Shown: in pieces, positions 24,838 to 33,525 of the stretch | How the letters are laid out: the number at the start of each line of letters is the position of its first letter | How positions within the stretch are numbered: position 1 is the stretch's first letter | Source: Candidatus Leucobacter sulfamidivorax | GTDB taxonomy: Bacteria; Actinomycetota; Actinomycetes; Actinomycetales; Microbacteriaceae | Assembly (NCBI GenBank): GCA_016771945.1 | Contig: QZLF01000002.1 | Span: 248,001-312,000, forward strand | DNA: 64,000 nt | Reading direction: 5' to 3' | Notes under the pieces: model-generated | The model's database searches: none | What the model saw: only the letters and a program-made list of their open reading frames with translations | Told to the model about the DNA's origin: nothing | Made by a program: the position numbers and the translations under genes

Positions 24838-26408
24838 GGCCGACGCTCCAGGATCCCGAGCAGGGCGGCTTCCCATTCCGCCGGATCCGCGGCGCCGCAC
24901 CAGGCGACGATGCCGTCGGGGCGCACGACCGCGGCCTCCGCGACCCCGAGCACCGCCGCGTCGGCGACGGCGGCCGAGCCGGGGAGTCCGAGCCGCTCGA
25001 GCACGGTCCGGGCAGCATCGACCCGGGCCGCATCCGCGACGACGATGCGGAAGCCGTCGACCGGATCGGTGTTGCTCGAGCGGCGCTCGCCGTCGATCAG
25101 CAGCGCGGTCTCGGGGAAGCGCGAGCCGAGCCGCGCCCGGGCCGTCGGCGATCCGTCGTTCGGATCACGGCCTGCGAGCGCCCCGGTCTCGTAGCGGAAC
25201 GCGAGATCCTGATCCGACGCGTCGACGTGGCCCCGCTGCGCGTCGAGCTGCTCGGCCAGCGCCTCGTCGTCGCCCGCCGCGATCGCCGCCTGGATGCGGC
25301 GGAAGCGGGCGCCATTCTCGGCGCTCCACGCCGCGTTGCTGCGGGCCACGGGCGCCCGTTCCGCCTCGTAGCTGTCGAGCAGCCCCGGCCCGGCGTTCCC
25401 CGCGAGCACGGCGGCGAGCTTCCAGACGAGGTTGTGCGCGTCCTGGATGCCGGTGTTCATGCCGAAGCCGCCGGTGGGCGGGAAGGTGTGGGCCGCGTCG
25501 CCCGCGAGGAAGACGCGCCCCTCGCGCCAGCGCTCGGCGACCTGGGCGCTGATCCGCCACGTCGTGATGTCGAGGATCTCGGGATCGACCTCATCCCCGA
25601 CCGCAGCGCCCACGGCCCGCGCGATGATCTCCCGCGCCTCCTCGGGCGTCGGCGGTTCGGGCCGCGTCTCGGAAGCGGGCTGCATGACCATCGTGATCCA
25701 GCGCTCCTTCCCGTCGACGCTCGCCACGCTCGCCGGGTGGCCGCTGCGCGCGCCGGTGTGGAACTGGATGCAGAGGCGATCCGCCGTCCACCGTGAGAGG
25801 TCGCCGCGCCAGTAGATGCTCTGCCCGTAGCCGATGACCGGCGCGCCCTCCATGCCGACGCCGAGCAGCCGTCGCACCGCGCTCGCCGCGCCGTCGGCGC
25901 CGATGAGGTAGTCGCCGCGGTGCACTGTGCCGCTCGCGTCGACCGCGCGCACGCCGTCATCGTCCTGCTCGATCGCGACCACGGGGGAGCCCAGGCGCAC
26001 CGTCACGAGCGGCTCGGCCTCGACCGCCCCGAGGATCGAGCGGAGTGCCGAGTCCTGGGCCACGCGGCAGGCGCGCGCGAGGGTCGTCGCCGATCCCTTC
26101 GATTCGATCTCGCCGGTGCGGGCGATCTCCTCGCCCGCGAGGGTGTCGCAGTAGATGAAGCGGTTCGCCTCCTCGGGCAGCGCGATCGCGTAGAGCGGGT
26201 CGGCGATGCCCCACTGCATGAAGAGCTCCATGGTACGCGGGCGGATGCCGCGGGCCTTCGGGTGGGTGCTCGGCGCCTCGTCCTGCTCGAGCACGGTCGA
26301 GGCGATGCCCGAACGTGCGAGCAGCAGTGCGGCTGCGAGCCCCACGGGACCGGCGCCGACGATGACGACGCGGGGCTCTTCCGCGACGCGATCCGGGTGC
26401 GGGTTCAT
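24834..26408 (-). CDS. FAD-dependent monooxygenase, phenol hydroxylase type
   Basis: Second class A flavin hydroxylase in the window, 524 residues. Motifs: VVIVGAGPVGLAAALLLARSG near residue 15, YLIGADGAASAVRRLL near 160, and GRVFLAGDAAHTFPPTGG near 290, followed by FGMNTGIQDAHNLVWKL. ATG 26408 has GGAGG upstream and overlaps the stop of the preceding dehydrogenase gene by ATGA. It resembles 2,4-dichlorophenol and 3-hydroxyphenylacetate hydroxylase-like enzymes but is not close to the copy at 20673. An aromatic hydroxylase sandwiched among sugar-acid-type enzymes is unusual. Substrate unknown. Confidence 0.9.
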   Translation of the reverse strand: MNPHPDRVAEEPRVVIVGAGPVGLAAALLLARSGIASTVLEQDEAPSTHPKARGIRPRTMELFMQWGIADPLYAIALPEEANRFIYCDTLAGEEIARTGEIESKGSATTLARACRVAQDSALRSILGAVEAEPLVTVRLGSPVVAIEQDDDGVRAVDASGTVHRGDYLIGADGAASAVRRLLGVGMEGAPVIGYGQSIYWRGDLSRWTADRLCIQFHTGARSGHPASVASVDGKERWITMVMQPASETRPEPPTPEEAREIIARAVGAAVGDEVDPEILDITTWRISAQVAERWREGRVFLAGDAAHTFPPTGGFGMNTGIQDAHNLVWKLAAVLAGNAGPGLLDSYEAERAPVARSNAAWSAENGARFRRIQAAIAAGDDEALAEQLDAQRGHVDASDQDLAFRYETGALAGRDPNDGSPTARARLGSRFPETALLIDGERRSSNTDPVDGFRIVVADAARVDAARTVLERLGLPGSAAVADAAVLGVAEAAVVRPDGIVAWCGAADPAEWEAALLGILERRP

Positions 26409-27313
26409 GATTCCTCCTGCATTCCCTGCGCGGCAGGGCTCGGCGCGGTGACGGCGAGGTGCATCACCGCGGGGTCGTCGTCGGCCAGGCCGAGTGCGAT
26501 CGCCCGCTCGAACAGGGTGCGCGAGCCCTCGAAGACCGGGTAGGCGGCAGGGTCGTCGATCAGCTCCTCGATCAGCTCCTGGATCTCGATCATGCCGCCC
26601 GTCCTCACTCCGGTGCCCTGCACGGCTCCGGCGCGCAGCTGCGCGAGGGCGCGGGTGAGCATGGCGCTGCCGGCCCAGCCCTTCTCGAGCACGGAGCCCG
26701 CGGTGTCGAGGTCGATGCCGAGGCGGTGCAGCAGGGCGACGGCCTCGGCCGCCGACGCCATCTGCGAGCTCACGAGCAGCTGGTTCACGAGCTTCAACTG
26801 CAGTCCGGCGCCCGGGCCGCCGATGGGCGTCACCTGGGCGCAGTAGGCGCTCACCACCGCGGCGGCCGCCTCGATCGCGGCAGGGTCGCCGCCCGCCATG
26901 GCCGCCAGCCGGCCTTCTCGGGTGCCCTCCGGTCCTCCGGTGACGGGCATGTCGACGAATGCGGCGCCGAGCCCGGCGAACCTCCGCTGGACCTCCGCCG
27001 CGACGACCGGCGAGAAGGTGCCGTGCTCGACGAAGACCCGGCCGGGCCGCGCGGCCTCGATGAGGCCGCCGGGGCCGAGGTACACGCGCTCGACCGCGGC
27101 GGAGTCGAGCAGGCAGCTCAGCACGATGCCGGCGCGCTCGGCCACGAGGCGCGGCGACTCGACCCATTCGGCGCCCGCCTGCTCGGCCCGGGCCGCGTTG
27201 CCGCGCGTGCGGTTGGTGACGACGACGGGACGGCCCGCGGCGCGCAGGCGCAGCACCATCTCGGTGCCCATGGCGCCGGTGCCGATGAAGCCGACGGGCT
27301 CTGCGAGACTCAT
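26405..27313 (-). CDS. NAD(P)-dependent beta-hydroxyacid dehydrogenase (HIBADH/GlxR type)
   Basis: Dehydrogenase of the 3-hydroxyisobutyrate/tartronate-semialdehyde reductase family, 302 residues. The Rossmann motif GFIGTGAMGTEM begins at residue 8, the substrate-binding VDMPVTGGPEGTREG lies near 118, and the catalytic Lys is in QLKLVNQLLV near 170. These are all diagnostic. Both ends overlap neighbouring genes by ATGA, so it is tightly coupled to the dehydratase upstream and the monooxygenase downstream. It could reduce tartronate semialdehyde made by the Hyi-like protein, or oxidise another hydroxyacid. Confidence 0.9.
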   Translation of the reverse strand: MSLAEPVGFIGTGAMGTEMVLRLRAAGRPVVVTNRTRGNAARAEQAGAEWVESPRLVAERAGIVLSCLLDSAAVERVYLGPGGLIEAARPGRVFVEHGTFSPVVAAEVQRRFAGLGAAFVDMPVTGGPEGTREGRLAAMAGGDPAAIEAAAAVVSAYCAQVTPIGGPGAGLQLKLVNQLLVSSQMASAAEAVALLHRLGIDLDTAGSVLEKGWAGSAMLTRALAQLRAGAVQGTGVRTGGMIEIQELIEELIDDPAAYPVFEGSRTLFERAIALGLADDDPAVMHLAVTAPSPAAQGMQEES

Positions 27314-29049
27314 GCGGTCTGCTCCGTTCGTCCGGGGGTGCGAGATGCGCCGGGCGCGCTCACCCCGTCGGCGCGCAGGAAGTCGAAGTCGCAGCCCGTG
27401 TCGGCCTGCTGCACGTGGCCGCGGTAGAGCCGCTCGTAGCCGCGGCTCGGCACGGGTTCGATCCGCAATTCCGCGCGTCTGCGCGCGAGCTCCTCGTCGG
27501 GAACCAGCAGATCGATGCGGTTCGAGGCCGCGTCGAAGCGGATCGGGTCGCCGTCGCGGACGAGGGCGAGCGGGCCGCCGACGGCCGCCTCGGGGGCGAC
27601 GTGCAGGATCACGGTGCCGGAGGCGGTGCCGCTCATGCGGGCGTCCGACACCCGGACCATGTCGGTGACGCCCTCCGCGAGCAGCCGGGCCGGGATCGGC
27701 AGATGCCCGACCTCGGGCATGCCCGATCCGCCGATGGGTCCGACGCCGCGCAGCACGAGCACGGAGGAGGCGTCGACCCCGAGATCGGGGGAGTCGATCC
27801 GCGACCGCAGATCCTCGACGCCGTCGAAGACGACCGCCCGTCCGATGTGGGAGAGCAGGTCGGGGCTCGCGGCGGAGAGCTTGACCACCGCGCCGTCGGG
27901 AGCGAGCGTGCCCGACACGAGCCCGATCGCCCCGACGGGCCCCTTCGGCTCGGCGCGGGAGCCGATCGTGCCGCCGTCGCGCCGGGGCGGTGCGACCGAC
28001 TCGCGCCAGGGCCGGTCGTCGCCGGCGAGCCGGTCGAGGTTCACGAGATCGCCGAGCTGGTGCATGAGGGCGGGGATGCCCCCGTCGGCCTCGACCTCGT
28101 GCAGGAAGCCCTCGCCTGAGGGCCGCACGTCGACGAGGAACGGCGTCGTCTCGCTCAGCTCCCGCAGCACGGAGGCGTCGAGGGGGATGCCGAGTCGGCC
28201 CGCGAAGGCGAGCAGGTGGATGACGGCGTTGGTGGATCCGCCGACCGCGCACACCGCGCGGAAGGCGTCGTGCAGCGCCGAGGCGTCGACGATGTCGGCG
28301 GGAGATCGACCGGCCAGCGCGCGGGCGACGATCAGGCGGCCGGTGCGCTCGGCGATCCCGGACCGCTCCTCCGTGCCCGCCCCGGCCAGCGAGCTGCCGG
28401 GCAGCGACATGCCGAGCACCTCGGTGATGACGGCCATCGTGGTCGCGGTGCCCATGACGTTGCAGGTGCCCACGCCGCAGCTGACCTGGGACTCGAACTC
28501 GCGCCAGCCCGCGTCGTCGAGGACGCCCGAGCGGCGCTCGTCGATGATGGGCCAGAAGTTCTCGACCGTCATCGGTTCTCCGCGCCAGCAGGAGAGCGGA
28601 CGGGGGCCGGCCGCGACCGCGAGCGCGGGTTTGCCGGCGCTGAAGGCGCCCATGAGCAGGGCGGGGATCGTCTTGTCGCAGCCGCCCAGCAGCACGACCC
28701 CGTCGATCGGGCTCGCGCGGATCATCTCCTCGACGTCCATCGCCATGAGGTTGCGCAGGTAGAGGCTCGTCGGCCTCACGAAGGGCTCGGCGAGCGAGAT
28801 CGTGGGGAACTCAAGGGGCAGGCCGCCCGCGGCCACGATCCCGCGCTTCACGTGCTCGGCGACATCGCGCAGGCCCCCGTTGCAGGGGTTGAGCTCGCTC
28901 CAGGTGTTCGCGATGCCGATGACCGGGCGATCCGCGATGTCGTCCCGGGTGAGGCCGGTGCCGCGCAGGAAGCCGCGGGCGAGCGTGCCGTCGGGCCCGG
29001 GGTCGCTGAAGAGCTCGCCGCCGACCCTGCTGATGTGTTCTTGTGACAT
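27310..29049 (-). CDS. IlvD/Edd-family dehydratase
   Basis: Iron-sulfur dehydratase, 579 residues. The three cluster cysteines are visible in ELNPCNGG, LLGGCDKTIPAL and CGVGTCNVMGTATTM; the C-terminal RVSDARMSGTASGTVILHVAPEA is also typical. The family contains dihydroxyacid dehydratase and sugar-acid dehydratases such as those for arabinonate, xylonate and fuconate. Its place in a catabolic operon with an importer and FAH-type hydrolase, far from ilv genes, favours a sugar-acid-like substrate over valine/isoleucine synthesis (inference). The stop overlaps the dehydrogenase start. The 60-base gap to the upstream binding-protein gene is the largest but one in the operon. Confidence 0.9.
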   Translation of the reverse strand: MSQEHISRVGGELFSDPGPDGTLARGFLRGTGLTRDDIADRPVIGIANTWSELNPCNGGLRDVAEHVKRGIVAAGGLPLEFPTISLAEPFVRPTSLYLRNLMAMDVEEMIRASPIDGVVLLGGCDKTIPALLMGAFSAGKPALAVAAGPRPLSCWRGEPMTVENFWPIIDERRSGVLDDAGWREFESQVSCGVGTCNVMGTATTMAVITEVLGMSLPGSSLAGAGTEERSGIAERTGRLIVARALAGRSPADIVDASALHDAFRAVCAVGGSTNAVIHLLAFAGRLGIPLDASVLRELSETTPFLVDVRPSGEGFLHEVEADGGIPALMHQLGDLVNLDRLAGDDRPWRESVAPPRRDGGTIGSRAEPKGPVGAIGLVSGTLAPDGAVVKLSAASPDLLSHIGRAVVFDGVEDLRSRIDSPDLGVDASSVLVLRGVGPIGGSGMPEVGHLPIPARLLAEGVTDMVRVSDARMSGTASGTVILHVAPEAAVGGPLALVRDGDPIRFDAASNRIDLLVPDEELARRRAELRIEPVPSRGYERLYRGHVQQADTGCDFDFLRADGVSAPGASRTPGRTEQTA

Positions 29050-29109
29050 TGCCGTCCTCGGAGATGCTGAGGGGAGAGGGGCGGGGCGGCTCGGGGCCGC
29101 CCCGCCGTC

Positions 29110-30099
29110 TCAGGAGGTGCGGATCATCTCGCTCGCGGGGATCTTGCCCTCGATGGCGCCGTACTTGGCGAAGACGTCGAGGAGCGGCTGCACCTGGTCG
29201 GCCTTGAGGGGGCCCACCTGGTACTCGCCGAGCGCGACGACCGGCGGTACCTGATCGTTGAGGCCGGTGTTCGGCACGAACTCCGCGACCTCCTCGAGGT
29301 TCTCGGCGGCGTAGGAGTAGGCCTCCTGGATCGCCGCCATGAACTGCGCGGTGATCTCGGGGTTCTCGTCCATGTACTCGATCGCGCCGATGAAGACCGC
29401 GCCCGGCGCGCCCGGGATGGTGAGATCGCCCGTGACGTAGCTGAGCACGTCCACCTTGCCGGTCTCGATCGCGGCCGAGAGGAAGGGCTCGTTCACGAAG
29501 GCGGCGTCGACCGTGCCGTCGGCCACGGCGTCGCCGATGGCCGGGAAGGGCACGGCGATCTTGGTGAGCGAGGCGTAGTCGCCGCCCAGCGCGTCGATGG
29601 TGAAGGCGTGCGAGGGATCGACCTCGGTCGAGTCGGCGGCCCAGGTCTCGATCTGGGAGGCCTCGGTGATGCCGGCCTCCTTGTTCACGATGACGGCCTG
29701 GTACTTCGAATCGGGATCGGTGGGGATCACGTTCGCCGCGCCGATCAGGCTGATCGGGATCCCCTTCTCGATCGCCTGCACCGCCGAGCCGAAGCCGGCC
29801 ATGCTGAACTGGGTCTGCCCGTTCAGGGTGTTCGGGATCGCCACGGCGCCGTCCTCGAGCACGACGAGCTCGACCTCGAGCCCGTGATCGGCGAAGACGC
29901 CGCGGTCGGCCGCGAGATACATCGGCGTCGAGGTGGCGGCTCCCGGGCTGACCGCCACGGTGAGCTTCACGAGCTCCCCCGAGCCGTCGGTCGCGGGGGT
30001 GTCGCCGCCGCTGTCGCCCCCGCCACCGCTGCTGCAGGCGCTCAGGGCGAGGACCGCCGCCGCGGCGACGGCGGACAATCGGATCAGTCGTGACTTCAT
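29110..30099 (-). CDS. NitT/TauT-type substrate-binding lipoprotein
   Basis: Solute-binding protein (SsuA/THI5/NMT1 type), 329 residues. The signal peptide ends in the lipobox ALSAC near residue 21, followed by a Gly/Ser/Asp-rich linker. The mature part has the type II binding-protein pattern: TVAVSPGAATSTPMYLAADRGVFADHGLEVELV, GQTQFSMAGFGSAVQAIEKG and VADGTVDAAFVNEPFLSAA, quoted here by segments. It delivers substrate to the two permeases upstream. Homologues carry sulfonates, nitrate, thiamine precursors or aromatic acids. An 88-base gap separates it from the ATPase gene. Confidence 0.88.
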   Translation of the reverse strand: MKSRLIRLSAVAAAAVLALSACSSGGGGDSGGDTPATDGSGELVKLTVAVSPGAATSTPMYLAADRGVFADHGLEVELVVLEDGAVAIPNTLNGQTQFSMAGFGSAVQAIEKGIPISLIGAANVIPTDPDSKYQAVIVNKEAGITEASQIETWAADSTEVDPSHAFTIDALGGDYASLTKIAVPFPAIGDAVADGTVDAAFVNEPFLSAAIETGKVDVLSYVTGDLTIPGAPGAVFIGAIEYMDENPEITAQFMAAIQEAYSYAAENLEEVAEFVPNTGLNDQVPPVVALGEYQVGPLKADQVQPLLDVFAKYGAIEGKIPASEMIRTS

Positions 30100-30187
30100 C
30101 GTCGGTTCTCCTTCGTTATCTGTGTGGTTCTCGGGTCTGTGAATTCTGGATTGCGGGTCGCGGGTCGCGTATCGCGGATCGCGCCGG

Positions 30188-31009
30188 TCATGCCGCCGCC
30201 GCTGCCGGCGGCGCGTCGTGCCTCACCTCGCGCAGCACCGCCGCGCGCAGCTCGGCGAAGCGGGGCTCGGACTTGGTCGAGATCTGGTCGCGGTCGACGC
30301 CGAGGTCGATCGTGAAGTCGCTCACGACGTTCGCCGGCTGGCCGCCGAGCACGATGACGCGGTCGGACATGTAGACGGCCTCGTCGATGTCGTGCGTGAC
30401 CGAGATCACGGTGATCGCGAAGCGGCGGCGCAGCGCCAGCAGCAGGTCCTCGAGGTCGGAACGGGTCTGGGCGTCGACCGAGGCGAAGGGCTCGTCCATG
30501 AGCAGCACCTTCGGCCGGTAGGCGAGCGCCCGGGCGATGGCGACGCGCTGCTGCATGCCGCCCGAGAGCTGCCACGGGTACTGGCGCAGCGTGTGGGCGA
30601 GGCCGACCGCAGAGAGCGCCTCCTCGGCGCGCTCCTTGCGCTCGGCAGCCGAGTCGACCTTGCCCCGCAGCGGCAGCGTCACGTTGCCCTCGATCGTCAG
30701 CCAGGGCAGCAGCGAGCGGCTGTAGTCCTGGAACACGACCGCGAGGCTCGGCGGCGGCCCCTGCACCGCGACGCCCTCGAACCTGACCTCGCCCGAGGTC
30801 GGCGTGAGCAGGCCCGCGATGCAGCGCAGCACCGTCGACTTGCCGGAGCCCGAGGGGCCGACGATCGAGACGTACTCCTCGCGCCGCACGGTGAGGTCGA
30901 GGGACTCGAGGATCATCCGGCCCGTCTCGCCGTCGCCGAAGCGCTTCGAGATGCCCGCCAGCTCGACGACCGGCTCCCGCGGCTCGGCCGGGGTCTCGCG
31001 CTCGCCCAT
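30188..31009 (-). CDS. NitT/TauT-type ABC transporter ATP-binding protein
   Basis: ATPase of 273 residues. Walker [10 protein letters not shown] is near residue 50, the Q-loop is in [14 protein letters not shown], the signature is [16 protein letters not shown] and Walker B is [12 protein letters not shown], with the switch His in [10 protein letters not shown]. The [10 protein letters not shown] stretch after the Q-loop is typical for SsuB/TauB relatives. The ATG shares one base with the permease stop (TGATG), indicating coupled translation. Confidence 0.92.
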   Translation of the reverse strand: MGERETPAEPREPVVELAGISKRFGDGETGRMILESLDLTVRREEYVSIVGPSGSGKSTVLRCIAGLLTPTSGEVRFEGVAVQGPPPSLAVVFQDYSRSLLPWLTIEGNVTLPLRGKVDSAAERKERAEEALSAVGLAHTLRQYPWQLSGGMQQRVAIARALAYRPKVLLMDEPFASVDAQTRSDLEDLLLALRRRFAITVISVTHDIDEAVYMSDRVIVLGGQPANVVSDFTIDLGVDRDQISTKSEPRFAELRAAVLREVRHDAPPAAAAA

Positions 31010-31773
31010 CACTTCCGCCCCCGCATGCCCAGGTGCCATTTCAGTACGCGCCTTTCCAGGTAGTCGAATGATTTGTTCAGCAGGTAGCCCACGACGCCCA
31101 TGAGCAGGATCGCGGTCCACATGCCCGGCAGGTCGAAGCTGTACTGCGCCGATCGCGCGAAGGCTCCGACGCCCTCGGCCGACACCACCATCTCGGTGAC
31201 GATCACGACGATGAGGGAGAGCGCGAGGCCGACGCGCACCCCGGCGAAGATCTGCGGCGAGGCTCCCGGGAGGGTGACCCGCATCAGCTGCTGGAGGGAG
31301 TTCACGCGGAAGACGGCGGTCGTGTCGCGCACCGTGCCGTCGATGCCGCGCACCCCGTCGATCGTGTTCAGCAGCACGGGCCAGACCGAGGCGAAGGCGA
31401 CGACCGAGATCCGCATCGTCATGTCGATGCCGAGCGCCGAGATGAACGCGGGCACGATCGCGATGGCGGGGAGTGCCCGCAGGAACTCGAGCAGCGGCGA
31501 GAAGAAACGGTAGAGGCCGGCGCTCGAGGCGAGCAGCACGCCGCCCGCGATGCCGACGACGATCGCGATCGAGTAGCCGACGGCGAAGGTGACGAGCGTG
31601 GGGACGAGGTACTCGACCGTGCCCGCGAAGATCCAGACGTTCCAGAACTCGACGAGGATCTCGCTGAGCGGCGGGAAGTAGAGCGACTCGCTGCCGGCCG
31701 ACCACCACCACCAGACGGCGATGACGAGGACGGGGATGACGAGCTCGAGGGCGATGCGTGCCGGGCGGGACAT
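31009..31773 (-). CDS. NitT/TauT-type ABC transporter permease (second)
   Basis: Membrane permease, 254 residues, about six helices. The EAA loop is seen around residues 150-170 (TAVFRVNSLQQLMRVTLPGA), with FLRALPAIAIVPAF before it. Coupled by TGATG overlaps to the ATPase downstream and the other permease upstream. Together with that gene it should form a heterodimeric channel; many SsuC-type systems use one permease gene, so two is a modest departure. Confidence 0.9.
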   Translation of the reverse strand: MSRPARIALELVIPVLVIAVWWWWSAGSESLYFPPLSEILVEFWNVWIFAGTVEYLVPTLVTFAVGYSIAIVVGIAGGVLLASSAGLYRFFSPLLEFLRALPAIAIVPAFISALGIDMTMRISVVAFASVWPVLLNTIDGVRGIDGTVRDTTAVFRVNSLQQLMRVTLPGASPQIFAGVRVGLALSLIVVIVTEMVVSAEGVGAFARSAQYSFDLPGMWTAILLMGVVGYLLNKSFDYLERRVLKWHLGMRGRK

Positions 31774-32621
31774 CAGGACTCCCTCCGGTTCGCGGCGTGC
31801 CAGAACATGGCACGGCGCTCGAGCGCGGCGAACGCCAGATTGATGACGACGCCGAGCAGGCCGCTGAGCAGCACGAAGACGAAGGCCCTGGCCGGGTTGC
31901 TGTTCGCCTGCGCGAGCAGGATCTGCTGGCCGATGCCCGGCGCGCTCGTGACGATCTCGGTGCCGATCGCCACCATCAGCGCGACGGTGGCGGCGACGCG
32001 GATGCCGGTCGCGACGAGCGGCGCGGCGCTCGGGATGAAGAGGAAGGCGACGCGGTCGACGGCGCGCACGCGGAAGACGCCGACCGAGTCCCGCGCCACG
32101 GGGTCGACGTGGCCGATGGCGTAGCGCGCGTGGATGAGGATCGGCCAGACCGAGGCGATGACGATGAGCGTCACCTTCATCTCGAGGGTCGAGCCCATGA
32201 GCAGCACGACGAGCGGCACGAGCATGATCGCCGGGACGGTGCGCAGGAAGTCGACGATGCCCTGGCTCATGGTGGTCGCGATCGTGCTCGCCCCGATGAG
32301 CATGCCCGCCGGGATGCCGATGGCCGCCGCGATGAGCATGCCGAGCGCCCAGCCGGCGAGGGTCGCGCCGAGCGCGGCCCAGAACGCGGGGGTCGGCACG
32401 GTGGTGAGCGCGGCCTCCCACACCGCGACCACGCCGGGGATGGCGCGGGCGTCGAGGACGCGCGCCGTGACCTCCCATGCGACGAGCACGAGCAGCACGA
32501 GCCCGATCCGCTCGGCGATGAGACGCGGCATGCTGATCCGCCCGCTCCGCCCGCGTGCGCGGTTGCTGCCGCCGCGGCTGCGGGGGCGCTCCGCCGCGGC
32601 GACTGGATCGATTGCGGTCAC
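31773..32621 (-). CDS. NitT/TauT-type ABC transporter permease (first)
   Basis: Membrane permease, 282 residues. A basic N-terminal tail of about 30 residues precedes six helices; the conserved FLRTVPAIMLVPLVVLL and the EAA-type loop GVFRVRAVDRVAFLFIPSAA are visible. GTG 32621 is chosen because GGAGG lies four bases before it; a further-upstream ATG lacks a ribosome site. It is the first gene of the nine-gene operon, transcribed away from the divergent GntR gene. Confidence 0.88.
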   Translation of the reverse strand: MTAIDPVAAAERPRSRGGSNRARGRSGRISMPRLIAERIGLVLLVLVAWEVTARVLDARAIPGVVAVWEAALTTVPTPAFWAALGATLAGWALGMLIAAAIGIPAGMLIGASTIATTMSQGIVDFLRTVPAIMLVPLVVLLMGSTLEMKVTLIVIASVWPILIHARYAIGHVDPVARDSVGVFRVRAVDRVAFLFIPSAAPLVATGIRVAATVALMVAIGTEIVTSAPGIGQQILLAQANSNPARAFVFVLLSGLLGVVINLAFAALERRAMFWHAANRRES

Positions 32622-32757
32622 GACACCTCCCTGTGTTCGACCTGTAGCGAGTTTGACATATTTGATGTGCATGCAGCAAGCATTTCTGTGATATATCTAT
32701 AGATGCACGGATCCGCCCGGCCATACTGGGGGATCGAGAACCCGAAGCGGAGGCGCC
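32622..32757. promoter_or_regulatory. Divergent control region between importer operon and GntR gene
   Basis: A 136-base AT-rich spacer in otherwise GC-rich DNA. It contains the perfect palindrome ATCTATAGAT (32695-32704) inside GTGATATATCTATAGATGC, a plausible FCD-type GntR operator, and AT-rich -10-like hexamers facing both ways. Exact promoters cannot be fixed by eye. Confidence 0.5.
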
Positions 32758-33390
32758 ATGTCACTCACCGAGAAGGTGTACGAGCAGCTGAAGATGCAGA
32801 TCCTCCGCGTCGAGAAGGCGCCCGGCGATGTGATCTTCGAAGCGGATCTCGCCGAGGAGTTCGGCGTCAGTCGCACCCCCGTGCGCGAGGCGCTCTCGCT
32901 GCTCGCGAACCGCGGCTGGGTGGTGGTGCTGCCGAGGAAGGGGTATCTGATCCGTCCCGTGGAGCTGCGCGACATCGGCGAGATCTTCACCGTGCGGCGC
33001 ATGCTCGAGCCCTCGCTCGCCGAGCTGGCGGCGCGCTCGACCAACCCGGCGCAGCTCGAACGGCTGCGCGCGCTGATCGAGCAGCAGGAGTCGAGCGCCG
33101 AGCTCGCGGACGCGCTCGAGGCCGCCCGCGGCTTCCACCTGCTGCTCGCCGAGCTCTCGGGCAGCGAGCGCCTCCGATCGATGCTGACCGACCTCGTCGA
33201 GGAGGTGCAGCGGCTGCACTACCTGCTGCCCTCCATCGAGCACCACATCACCTCGGCCGACGAGCTGCGCGCGCACCGCCTCATCATCGAGGCGATCGCG
33301 AGCGGGGATCCCGAGCGGGCCAGGGCGCAGATGGTCGAGCACCTGCAGGAGGTCGCGCAGACGCTCGTGAAGGGGTTCTCCGGGGTCTGA
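32758..33390 (+). CDS. GntR-family regulator, FCD subfamily
   Basis: Regulator of 210 residues. The N-terminal winged helix is clear (LTEKVYEQLKMQIL, FGVSRTPVREALSLLANRGWVV, PRKGYLIRP). It is followed by an all-helical FCD ligand domain with the metal-binding His pattern in FHLLLAEL, IEHH and RAHRLIIEAI. FCD regulators usually sense organic acids (established). It is divergent from the nine-gene importer/catabolic operon, so it very likely controls that operon. Confidence 0.9.
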   Translation: MSLTEKVYEQLKMQILRVEKAPGDVIFEADLAEEFGVSRTPVREALSLLANRGWVVVLPRKGYLIRPVELRDIGEIFTVRRMLEPSLAELAARSTNPAQLERLRALIEQQESSAELADALEAARGFHLLLAELSGSERLRSMLTDLVEEVQRLHYLLPSIEHHITSADELRAHRLIIEAIASGDPERARAQMVEHLQEVAQTLVKGFSGV

Positions 33391-33449
33391 TCCGGTCGAT
33401 CCTGCCCCGCCGCTCTTCGCTGCTCTCCGCCTGACCGTTCTTCCGTCTC

Positions 33450-33512
33450 CCGCAAGGGGACGCGAATCGTCGTCCTGCGCGCCGCAAGACGACGATTCGC
33501 GTCCCCTTGCGG
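33450..33512. terminator. Bidirectional terminator, second copy of the repeated hairpin
   Basis: Perfect 25-bp stem (33450-33474 with 33488-33512), 13-base loop, between convergent genes. The outer CGCAAGGGGACGCGAATCG is shared with the 23003 hairpin; the inner five or six bases differ on both arms together. Confidence 0.85.
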
Positions 33513-33525
33513 CGCGGGGAACCCG

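Noticed and set aside
27310-29049. ilvD of branched-chain amino acid synthesis
   Set aside because: The gene is inside a catabolic importer operon with overlapping stops and no ilv neighbours, so a sugar-acid-type dehydratase is more likely.
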